Shown: piece after piece, positions 18,485 through 24,369 of the stretch
Numbering within the stretch: position 1 is the stretch's first letter
How the letters are laid out: every line of letters begins with the position of its first letter
Assembly (NCBI GenBank): GCA_025808415.1
Contig: CP075525.1
Span: 1,845,501-1,909,500 of the forward strand
DNA: 64,000 bases
Reading direction: 5' to 3'
Source: Cyclobacteriaceae bacterium
GTDB lineage: Bacteria; Bacteroidota; Bacteroidia; Cytophagales; Cyclobacteriaceae
Position numbers and translations under genes: made by a program
Notes under the pieces: generated by a model
What the model was told of the DNA's origin: nothing
The model's input: the letters and a program-made list of their open reading frames with translations, nothing else
Database searches by the model: none

Positions 18485-18869
18485 TGATAAAATTCAGATA
18501 ACCTATCCGCTATGGATGTTACTAGGTAGAAATATTCCGCCAATGCTAGCTTTTGTTGGAGTTAGATACTTTGATGTGTATGGACTAATATTACTTGATG
18601 TATTGTTTTTAGTGACTTGGATAATTATTTTCTATTTGATAGGACAATATCGTTACACTAGAGTTTTGATCGATGATAAGAAGATTGAGATTCAATTCAT
18701 TATGAGCTTGTATTTAAAAAATAAAATTATTTTGTATAAAGAGATTCTGTCCCCGCAGAGTCTCCTCCAAGGGACTCTGCGGAAACGGGAGGGACTCTGC
18801 GGAACAGGAGTAGGATTAATAAAAATTATAACACCTGGTTCTCCTATTAAGTATCGTGTGAGCAAGTAA
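18447..18869 (+). CDS. Small two-helix membrane protein, putative immunity, interrupted by REP
   Basis: Product of 140 residues from the ATG at 18447, overlapping the Rhs tip by 38 bases. Two hydrophobic helices (about residues 24-42 and 46-66) are followed by a beta-rich cytoplasmic part (RVLIDDKKIEIQFIMSLYLK). A REP palindrome cluster at 18751-18802 then runs through the frame without stopping it and adds about 20 residues (SPQSLLQGTLRKREGLCGTG). The protein resumes as GLIKIITPGSPIKYRVSK and stops. Position directly after a toxin tip suggests an immunity protein; that is inference. Other starts (18402, 18513) are possible. Confidence 0.55.
   Translation: MCATNPLEVTKNNDKIQITYPLWMLLGRNIPPMLAFVGVRYFDVYGLILLDVLFLVTWIIIFYLIGQYRYTRVLIDDKKIEIQFIMSLYLKNKIILYKEILSPQSLLQGTLRKREGLCGTGVGLIKIITPGSPIKYRVSK
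18751..18802 (+). repeat. REP palindrome, copy 1 (plus an extra right arm)
   Basis: CCGCAGAGTC (18753-18762) pairs with GACTCTGCGG (18773-18782). A second right arm GGGACTCTGCGG follows at 18791-18802. The head TTCTGTCC and the tail GGAGTAGGATTAATAAAAAT (to 18820) are shared in similar form with the copies at 20283 and 20523. It lies inside the reading frame of the preceding small membrane protein. Confidence 0.88.
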
Positions 18870-18922
18870 GCACGAGGCTGCAGATTATGCGGTAGCAGCT
18901 CATATATTATCTTTACTGAGAG

Positions 18923-19543
18923 ATGAGTGTACGTAAAGCCATAACTGAAAAGAGTGGTATTTTCTTTATCACGATAACGTGCCGAGGCTGGCATCACTTA
19001 TTTTCAATTACCGATGGCTATTCTGTGGTCTATCAATGGTTTGATTACCTGAAAGGGAAGGGGCATTTTATTTTAGGCTTTGTCATTATGCCTAATCATT
19101 TTCATGCCTTGATTGGATTTCGAAATACTGGAAAATCGATAAATTCCATCGTTGGTAACGGGAAGCGCTTTATGGCCTATGAACTTGTTAGGCGTTTGGA
19201 GGAAAGAAAGGAGGCTAATCTGCTATTGGAACTCGCCTTGCATGTTAACACTACTGAAAGAAAAAGAGGAAAGCTCCACGATGTATTTGAACCCTCATTC
19301 GACTGGAAGGAATGTTACACAGATGACTTCATTGAGCAAAAGTTGAGGTATATACACGAAAATCCATGCCGTGGAAAGTGGAACCTGGTCAGGCAACCAT
19401 GGGATTACCCTCATAGTTCGGCTAAATTTTATACTTTCGGTGAACAAGGAATTTATGAGGTACTGAATTATGCGGAGTTGAAAGATAAGGATCTGACTGC
19501 GCCTTCCGCAGAGTCCCCTTCGGGAGACTCTGCGGGGACTTAA
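18923..19543 (+). CDS. REP-associated tyrosine transposase (RAYT, IS200-like Y1 family)
   Basis: Product of 206 residues. RAYTs are domesticated single-strand transposases that recognise and spread REP palindromes. Seen here: the beta strand FFITITCRGWHH, the HUH metal site PNHFHALIGF with His59 and His61, and the helix LRYIHENPCRGKW with Tyr143 as candidate nucleophile. Length and layout fit the TnpA_REP group. The last 13 codons (PSAESPSGDSAGT) are encoded by a REP palindrome in inverted orientation to the one upstream of the gene, so the gene lies between two inverted REPs. This is the usual RAYT setting. Start ATG at 18923. Confidence 0.9.
   Translation: MSVRKAITEKSGIFFITITCRGWHHLFSITDGYSVVYQWFDYLKGKGHFILGFVIMPNHFHALIGFRNTGKSINSIVGNGKRFMAYELVRRLEERKEANLLLELALHVNTTERKRGKLHDVFEPSFDWKECYTDDFIEQKLRYIHENPCRGKWNLVRQPWDYPHSSAKFYTFGEQGIYEVLNYAELKDKDLTAPSAESPSGDSAGT
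19506..19535 (-). repeat. REP palindrome, copy 2 (inverted, inside the RAYT gene end)
   Basis: CCGCAGAGTC (19506-19515) and GACTCTGCGG (19526-19535) with the asymmetric inner bases (CCCC left, GGGA right) in the opposite order to copies 1, 3, 4 and 5, so this copy is inverted. Its complement continues into GTCCCC, the conserved REP head. It encodes the RAYT C-terminus. Confidence 0.88.
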
Positions 19544-19620
19544 AGCCGTATAAAGATCCTACGAAAGTTGAGCGTGATGCAACTACATTTGTAATTCCAA
19601 CTAAATACTTAAAGAAATAA
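19540..19620 (+). pseudogene. Remnant C-terminal tail of a displaced protein (possibly a toxin tip)
   Basis: Directly after the inverted REP a frame different from the RAYT frame reads KDPTKVERDATTFVIPTK then YLKK and stop at 19618-19620. It has no start of its own and looks like a genuine protein end. The next small membrane protein starts 6 bases later. The arrangement suggests the last codons of an earlier Rhs tip whose upstream part was lost when REP/RAYT arrived. Coding nature is judged by eye only. Confidence 0.4.
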
Positions 19621-19625
19621 ACATC

Positions 19626-19901
19626 ATGTGGATAATTTTCGCTCTAATCATTCTATTGCTTTTTCATGTTAAGAGCTATTATGCATTTAGATTTATTGTA
19701 ATGGATGACCTTAGTGAATTCAATTCTGATTTTGTGGATTTTACTTTCGGAACCAAACATAGCTCTTATAAGCCTCAGTCGAGAAGTGCATGGTTTATTT
19801 TGAAAAAATCAAAATTTCTACATGCGGAACGCGCAAAAAATATTTCAAATATTCTATTAGCCTTATTTTATGTGCTCATTTTATGTTTAATATTCTTGTA
19901 G
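19626..19901 (+). CDS. Small membrane protein, putative immunity
   Basis: Product of 91 residues, AT-rich like the Rhs tip. One hydrophobic helix is at the N-terminus (MWIIFALIILLLFHV) and a second at the C-terminus (NILLALFYVLILCLIFL), with a polar middle (DDLSEFNSDFVDF, SWFILKKSKF-like segment). It begins 6 bases after a remnant protein end, as immunity genes often follow their toxin. No family is recognised; the immunity role is inference from position. Confidence 0.45.
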   Translation: MWIIFALIILLLFHVKSYYAFRFIVMDDLSEFNSDFVDFTFGTKHSSYKPQSRSAWFILKKSKFLHAERAKNISNILLALFYVLILCLIFL

Positions 19902-19960
19902 TAGTTATCAGATTAAACCTATTGATTGGAAATTCTATTGAGCCATGAATAAATGAGATC

Positions 19961-20206
19961 ATGACAAAGCGCTATAAAAGGGAAATCACAGCAGGTATAG
20001 CAGGATTGCTAATTATTCTATTCTCAATCTTGTCAATCTCCATTGATATGCCATTTATTGGTAGAGTATTCTCATTTATAATAATTTTTCCAATGGCAAT
20101 GGCTTATGAAGAATCTGATGCTACACGTGTATTAATAATTACGCCCCATCAGAGTCACTCGCAGAGGACTCTGATGTTAAGAACACAAGTGAAAATGTTT
20201 AAATGA
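19961..20206 (+). CDS. Small membrane protein with altered 3' end
   Basis: Product of 81 residues. Two hydrophobic helices (AGIAGLLIILFSILSI and FSFIIIFPMAMAY) are followed by TRVLIITP. That ending resembles the IKIITP tails seen at 18830 and 20570. From there a palindrome (20147-20176) is read in a frame giving HQSHSQRTLM. One base earlier or later the frame would give ESLAEDSDVKNTSENV and stop, which looks more natural. A one-base slip in the run ACGCCCC is likely. Function unknown; it may be another orphan immunity gene. Confidence 0.4.
   Translation: MTKRYKREITAGIAGLLIILFSILSISIDMPFIGRVFSFIIIFPMAMAYEESDATRVLIITPHQSHSQRTLMLRTQVKMFK
20147..20176 (+). repeat. Second-type palindrome (CATCAGAGTC / GACTCTGATG)
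   Basis: Perfect 10-base arms CATCAGAGTC (20147-20156) and GACTCTGATG (20167-20176) with a 10-base loop. It shares the AGAGTC/GACTCT centre with the REP copies but has CAT/ATG outer bases. Weaker copies are CAGAGTC (20585-20591) / GACTCTG (20602-20608) and a decayed one at 20333-20355, each following a REP by about 30 bases. Confidence 0.75.
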
Positions 20207-20225
20207 ATAGAAACAAATTACTTCT

Positions 20226-20255
20226 CCGCAGAGTCTCCCGTAGGGGACTCTGCGG
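20226..20255 (+). repeat. REP palindrome, copy 3
   Basis: CCGCAGAGTC (20226-20235) and GACTCTGCGG (20246-20255), loop TCCCGTAGGG. It lacks the conserved GTCC head and the AGGAGGAAT tail of copies 4 and 5. Confidence 0.85.
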
Positions 20256-20274
20256 CAGCAAGTCTATTATTATC

Positions 20275-20514
20275 TTCTGTCCCCGCAGAGTCTCCTGCAA
20301 GGGACTCTGCGGAATAGGAGGAATTATAACACCAGTGTCACCCTCAGGAGACTCTTGATATTAAGTAAGACGAATAAAAATATTTAAATAAAAAACGTGA
20401 GCAGCAGTGTGATGCTATTTCGCCTAACGCGGATTTTCAAAAAACATCATATAGCCAATAAGCAGGTCAGCTACAGGCTTGAACGAACGGTAGTAAACAA
20501 ATACTTCATAAAAA
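20275..20514. repeat. Tandem duplication unit A (240 bp) with REP copy 4
   Basis: Starts at TTCTGT, contains a REP (CCGCAGAGTC 20283-20292, GACTCTGCGG 20303-20312), AGGAGGAATTATAACACC, a decayed second palindrome, the string CGTGAGCAGCAGTGTGATGC, and a copy of the last 30 codons of the T9SS plug gene on the minus strand. The next unit begins with the same TTCTGT at 20515. Confidence 0.85.
20424..20513 (-). pseudogene. Duplicated 3' end of the T9SS plug gene (30 codons)
   Basis: On the minus strand it reads FYEVFVYYRSFKPVADLL, IGYMMFFENPR and stop. It matches the end of the intact gene (…RSFQPAADLL, IGYMTFFENPR) apart from a few substitutions and several synonymous changes. It has no start and is fused upstream to a REP at TTCTGT. 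Non-functional copy. Confidence 0.85.
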
Positions 20515-20768
20515 TTCTGTCCCCGCAGAGTCTCCCGAAGGGGACTCTGCGGGATAGGAGGAATAAGAATTAAAATTATAACACCAGAGTCACCCTCAGG
20601 AGACTCTGATGTTAAGTAAGACGTATAAAAATATTTAAATAAAAAACGTGAACAGCAGTGTGATGCCATCTACGCCTAACGAGGATTTTCAAAAAAGGTC
20701 ATATAACCAATTAGCAGGTCGGCCGCAGGTTGGAACGAACGGTAGTAAACAAATACTTCATAAAAATT
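20515..20768. repeat. Tandem duplication unit B (254 bp) with REP copy 5
   Basis: Same order as unit A: REP (CCGCAGAGTC 20523-20532, GACTCTGCGG 20543-20552), AGGAGGAATAAGAATTAAAA, second palindrome, CGTGAACAGCAGTGTGATGC, then the authentic 3' end of the T9SS plug gene. The unit ends where TTCTGT recurs inside the gene at 20769-20774, so the duplication border is a six-base microhomology shared by gene and REP head. Confidence 0.85.
20644..20679 (+). pseudogene. Isolated copy of the last codons of cas6
   Basis: AAA CGT GAA CAG CAG TGT GAT GCC ATC TAC GCC TAA encodes KREQQCDAIYA and stop; the cas6 gene ends KREQQRDAIYA and stop at 14945-14980. A more decayed second copy lies at 20394-20428 in unit A. 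The stop overlaps the stop of the convergent T9SS plug gene. It has no upstream coding context. Best read as the duplicated or displaced 3' end of cas6. Confidence 0.6.
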
Positions 20769-21959
20769 TTCTGTTTGGAAATGACTTCCTTCAAAGAACA
20801 GCGGTGGTTGTGTCTTTGATCTCAACACATACTGGTAGTCGTACCACCCTTGTTTGAGTAATAGCGTTGTTGAGTATTCTTTTTTCAGGCTGTCATAACG
20901 CATAAGGTTTTCGTTCGTAAAGCCCCATTGCGTGAGGGCACCTGTTACATACACATCACCATCAACTGGCTGAGGCGAGACCAGGGTAAATGCCACATTT
21001 ATATAGTTGGATGCACTTACCCTTCGGTAGTCGTAATTGTCGAGCAGGAAGTTTCCGTTGTAGTCGGGGTATTGTGAATACGCTTCGGTTGAGCGGTTTT
21101 TATCTTTGTCGATATAGGCTATCCACGGCACACGGTTCTTATCCATGTAGGCCACATTTCTTCCGGGGTAGTTCAGCGATCGTAAATCAAAAAAACGAAA
21201 CTCGTTGCCTCCCCTGAACAAACTCTTGTCATCGAAAAAACGGTACTCAAGTTCCTGGATGTTTTCGCGCAAAAAGCTGGGTTTAATTTCCTGCACCAGG
21301 TTGTCCCACCGTTGGTTTTGGCGCACGGTTACGTTAACGGTTTCAATGGGGTTGATCAATTCAATGTTTTTGTAATTGAGCGTGAAATTAAGTTGCTGGC
21401 TACGGATGGCGGCACTGCCTGAGCTGATCAGGTTGCCATCGCGCAAAAAGCTTATGCGTGGATCGAACACCATAAACCTTTTGCTTAGGACAATATCATT
21501 TTTGTCCGATCCACGGTAAACCACAACCACATAATTCCCCGGAAGTTTTACAGCAGGCATAGGGGCCCAATAGTGCACATAGGGGAGCCAGGTGTCAAGC
21601 GAAAATTCAAAGTTGTTGATCGGGAATTCGTTGTAATCGGTAAGAAAGTCCAGGTCCATTAGTACAGACTTTGTCCAGTTTTGATTGCAGTGTACAATCC
21701 TGAAGTAGTAATTATCGCGTTCGGTGTGCAGGTCATCGAACTCCAAAATCAGGTTCCATTGGCCAATGCGCGTAACGGCAGGAAATTGCTGGCTCATAGG
21801 GTCTGCCTCGGCCCTGAAAAGGCGAACAGTCTTTATATTTTTCTCATACACCTGGTCGTCCAGGTTCAATCTTTTTTGCCCGCTTTGACTAGTTGAACCC
21901 CCATAAGGAACCGGGGCACAAGCACTGAACACGAATAGGATCCAAACTACTTTTTTCAT
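20676..21959 (-). CDS. Type IX secretion system plug protein (DUF5103)
   Basis: Product of 427 residues. The N-terminus MKKVVWILFVFSACAPVPYGG looks like a lipoprotein signal with the lipid-bearing Cys at residue 14. The body (VTRIGQWNLILEFDDLH, YYFRIVHCNQNWTKS, LDFLTDYNEFPINNFEFSLD, PGNYVVVVYRGSDKND) fits the DUF5103 / T9SS plug family. That protein closes the periplasmic side of the SprA translocon between transport events. The C-terminal half is an immunoglobulin-like domain (VYVTGALTQWGFTNENLMRY). It probably acts in the periplasm or outer membrane. The 3' end is duplicated next door. This is the only T9SS machinery gene in the window, alongside at least two T9SS cargo genes. Confidence 0.85.
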   Translation of the reverse strand: MKKVVWILFVFSACAPVPYGGSTSQSGQKRLNLDDQVYEKNIKTVRLFRAEADPMSQQFPAVTRIGQWNLILEFDDLHTERDNYYFRIVHCNQNWTKSVLMDLDFLTDYNEFPINNFEFSLDTWLPYVHYWAPMPAVKLPGNYVVVVYRGSDKNDIVLSKRFMVFDPRISFLRDGNLISSGSAAIRSQQLNFTLNYKNIELINPIETVNVTVRQNQRWDNLVQEIKPSFLRENIQELEYRFFDDKSLFRGGNEFRFFDLRSLNYPGRNVAYMDKNRVPWIAYIDKDKNRSTEAYSQYPDYNGNFLLDNYDYRRVSASNYINVAFTLVSPQPVDGDVYVTGALTQWGFTNENLMRYDSLKKEYSTTLLLKQGWYDYQYVLRSKTQPPLFFEGSHFQTENFYEVFVYYRSFQPAADLLIGYMTFFENPR

Positions 21960-22023
21960 CGTTCTAAAACTAAAATTTTAATCTTTACGGCTCCAACTTA
22001 TTTCTGTATAGGGGTGTCTAAAC

Positions 22024-22608
22024 ATGCAAAACGGCCGTTATATCGGGTACATGCTCAATGAACAGGAGCTTATTGAAGGGTGCCGGAAGGGTAGCAGGGC
22101 CTCACAGCAGGCTTTGTACGATCGTTATTGCAAAAAATTGATGGTGGTGTGTCTTCGGTATTCCAAGTCAAGTGCTGAGGCCGAAGACATTTTACAAGAG
22201 GGCTTTGTTAAGGTTTTTCAAGGGTTAGACGGTTTTAGGCAAGACGCTAAACTTGAAACGTGGATGACGAGGATTATGGTGAACACGGCCCTCAACCACC
22301 ATCGCAAAAAGCTTTACCTCTTTCCGATGGTAGATATTGAAAAGACAGATCTCCCGGAAGACGAAATGGGTGTATCAAATTTACATTTCACCGAACTGCT
22401 CACCATGATCCAATCGCTTCCGCAAGGATGCCAGGTTGTGTTTAACCTTTTTGCCATAGAAGGTTATAGCCATAAAGAAATTGCAGACATGCTCGGTATT
22501 TCAGAGGGAACCTCAAAGTCGCAGTATGCGCGCGCCCGTGGTTTATTACAAGAAAAGCTGAAGAAGGAATCATCACAGTATAGAGTATATGGAGAAGGGA
22601 AATTTTGA
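22024..22608 (+). CDS. ECF-type RNA polymerase sigma factor
   Basis: Product of 194 residues. Sigma region 2 is ALYDRYCKKLMVVCLRYSKS, AEDILQEGFVKVFQGLDGF and LETWMTRIMVNTALNHHRK. Region 4 is LPQGCQVVFNLFAIEGYSHK then EIADMLGISEGTSKSQYARA, a helix-turn-helix. The region 2-4 linker is short, as in ECF factors. The start at 22024 or the ATG at 22051 (MLNEQELIEGC) are both possible. The downstream gene overlaps its end by 20 bases, so the two are translationally coupled; that gene's N-terminus is a plausible anti-sigma segment. Confidence 0.9.
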   Translation: MQNGRYIGYMLNEQELIEGCRKGSRASQQALYDRYCKKLMVVCLRYSKSSAEAEDILQEGFVKVFQGLDGFRQDAKLETWMTRIMVNTALNHHRKKLYLFPMVDIEKTDLPEDEMGVSNLHFTELLTMIQSLPQGCQVVFNLFAIEGYSHKEIADMLGISEGTSKSQYARARGLLQEKLKKESSQYRVYGEGKF

Positions 22609-23998
22609 GAAGGCGTGGAAAGAAGCTTTTGATGGGGCTGAAGTGGCACCATCCGATGCGGTGTGGGCAAACGTTGAACTTGGCCTGGAAAAATCTGCCG
22701 GTGGAAGAATGAGGCAGCGATTATTGTTTTATAAAGTATTGGCTGCGGCTTCACTTGTTTTTGCCATGGGCATTGGCGGGGCATATTATCTGGCTATTCA
22801 ACATAACCCGCCTGCATCAGGCAGAAGGGCCATTAATCAAAGTAGCGTGAATGAACCTGGGGGCAAGGGTGCTCAAACAACCATTGTACAGGCTGACAAC
22901 AGCACGGAGTTGAATGAAGCAACTGATAAGAATACAGTGAATTCAAAGGAAGATACTTCCTTAAAAATGGATGTACAAGCTGAGATCAGGAATGCCGCCT
23001 TAACAAATAACAAGTACCCAACTTTGGACGATAAGTACGGTAGCAGTAAATCAACCCATGTTTTAGCCGTGGATACCAAACCTACAGTTGATGGCAGTTC
23101 GAATGGTTTGTTTGAAAACGGATTTTACACCCGTATAGCAGACCGTTTTACCGAAAGGCCGTTGCCCTTGTTGGTGAAGAACCTTGAACCTAAGTTGGTT
23201 GTCAACAAACCCTATTCTGAACCTGACCTTGGGATGCAGTTATTGGCACAATTAAATGCTGAAGAAAAGAAGTATGCAGCCACTGATAAGCGCAGGAACA
23301 CAGAAAACATCTGGACCTCCCTCGGGGTAGGTGCAGGAAGTTTTAACCCCAACACAAACTCATCGGTTTCTGTAAATAACAGTCTTTCATCAGGCTCCAA
23401 CCAAAGCCCCTCCGCGAATGCGGGCCCATCCGCAGGCTCAAGTTATTCCCTCGGCCTGCAGGTTGGGGGTCGCATCGCTGACCGCTTTGTGCTGCAGGGC
23501 GGACTGAGTTACCTTTCCCAAAATGCATCCTACGTTTCCACCGTGGTATCCGGTGCCAATTACAGGGAAGCATCGCTGAATGATTTCTCCAATAACCAAT
23601 CGCTTTCTTACGCCAGCACCCCTTATGGGGTTAATAGTAACCTGCAGTTTATAAGCTTACCGGTGCAGGCAGGTTATCTCGTTATCGACAGGGATTTTTC
23701 TATTCAACTTAACGGAGGCGTATCTACGGATTTTTTTATTTTGAACACGCTTACACCGGATGCTCCCGGTATCAATAAAACCACCCAGGGAGCGGGAGCG
23801 GACTCACCCTATCGAAACGTAAATTTCAGTGGGTTGGCCGGTACCGAATTTAGTTATAAATTTTCGGATCACTACCGAATCGCCATCAATCCAGGCATGC
23901 GTTACGCGTTAAACTCGATCTACAAAAGCGATGCAAATGCTGAAGTAGCACCGATTACGTTCGATGTGTCCTTGCGTTTCAGGTATATTTTCCGATAG
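22589..23998 (+). CDS. Anti-sigma-like N-terminus, TM helix and outer-membrane-type beta-barrel
   Basis: Product of 469 residues. Residues 1-40 (FEKAWKEAFDGAEVAPSDAV, WANVELGLEK) look like the short cytoplasmic segment found beside ECF sigma factors. One TM helix follows (LLFYKVLAAASLVFAMGIGG, about residues 45-66). A Ser/Asn/Thr-rich linker runs to about residue 240. Residues 245-469 alternate like a beta-barrel (SLGLQVGGRIADRFVLQGGL, FISLPVQAGYLVIDRD, YRIAINPGMRYALN) and end in RFRYIFR. Known Bacteroidota proteins of this layout are annotated as outer membrane beta-barrel proteins. How a TM anchor and barrel fit together is unclear. Probably regulates the coupled sigma factor. Confidence 0.7.
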   Translation: MEKGNFEKAWKEAFDGAEVAPSDAVWANVELGLEKSAGGRMRQRLLFYKVLAAASLVFAMGIGGAYYLAIQHNPPASGRRAINQSSVNEPGGKGAQTTIVQADNSTELNEATDKNTVNSKEDTSLKMDVQAEIRNAALTNNKYPTLDDKYGSSKSTHVLAVDTKPTVDGSSNGLFENGFYTRIADRFTERPLPLLVKNLEPKLVVNKPYSEPDLGMQLLAQLNAEEKKYAATDKRRNTENIWTSLGVGAGSFNPNTNSSVSVNNSLSSGSNQSPSANAGPSAGSSYSLGLQVGGRIADRFVLQGGLSYLSQNASYVSTVVSGANYREASLNDFSNNQSLSYASTPYGVNSNLQFISLPVQAGYLVIDRDFSIQLNGGVSTDFFILNTLTPDAPGINKTTQGAGADSPYRNVNFSGLAGTEFSYKFSDHYRIAINPGMRYALNSIYKSDANAEVAPITFDVSLRFRYIFR

Positions 23999-24049
23999 CC
24001 TTACAACCCGGTGAAACAGATTGTGGTCTAACGAAAAAAGCCTGCTCCC

Positions 24050-24238
24050 ATGAACACCATTACCGTTAAAAACTCCCGCCTGTTGGCGTTGCTTATTTTA
24101 ACAGCACTTTTAGGATTAAGTATTTTACTGGAAGGTTGTAACAATAAATGCACGGAATCGGTAGCCTATACGTATTATGAACCGGTTTATGCACCCTTTG
24201 CCACTATTGGATGCGGTGTAACTAACACGCTGACCTAA
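24050..24238 (+). pseudogene. 5' fragment of an LVIVD-type lipoprotein gene
   Basis: Encodes 62 residues: a lipoprotein signal with lipobox LEGC (Cys30), then NNKCTESVAYTYYEPVYAPF. The Cys-x-Thr and Tyr-x-x-Tyr-x-PVY pattern is the start of a Bacteroidota family of LVIVD-repeat beta-propeller lipoproteins several hundred residues long. Here the frame ends 12 residues later (GCGVTNTLT) and no propeller sequence follows in any frame before the next gene. It sits after the sigma/barrel pair, perhaps once their operon partner. Family assignment is from memory of the N-terminal motif, so moderate. Confidence 0.55.
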
Positions 24239-24324
24239 ACCGCATTGTTGTACAAATGGGTTTCGGGTTGTGGTGATATATAAGTATTTATTATGGTATA
24301 TATAGTAATTATAAATAACAACTA

Positions 24325-24367
24325 ATAAATGGGTTTGCCGATTTTTGCGGCCGTAAAACCCATTTAT
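24325..24367 (+). promoter_or_regulatory. Long perfect dyad at the isocitrate dehydrogenase start (operator or RNA hairpin)
   Basis: ATAAATGGGTTT (24325-24336) and AAACCCATTTAT (24356-24367) are perfect 12-base inverted arms around 19 bases. The spacer contains GATTTTTG (24340-24347), a plausible -7 box, so the dyad would surround the promoter. The second arm ends 2 bases before the start codon. It could bind a dimeric regulator or form an RNA hairpin against the start. Confidence 0.65.
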
Positions 24368-24369
24368 CT

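Noticed and set aside
18746..20560. Repeated palindromes looking like a CRISPR array near cas6
   Set aside because: Spacing is irregular, orientation is mixed, the repeats are REP palindromes read through coding frames, and there are no uniform spacers.
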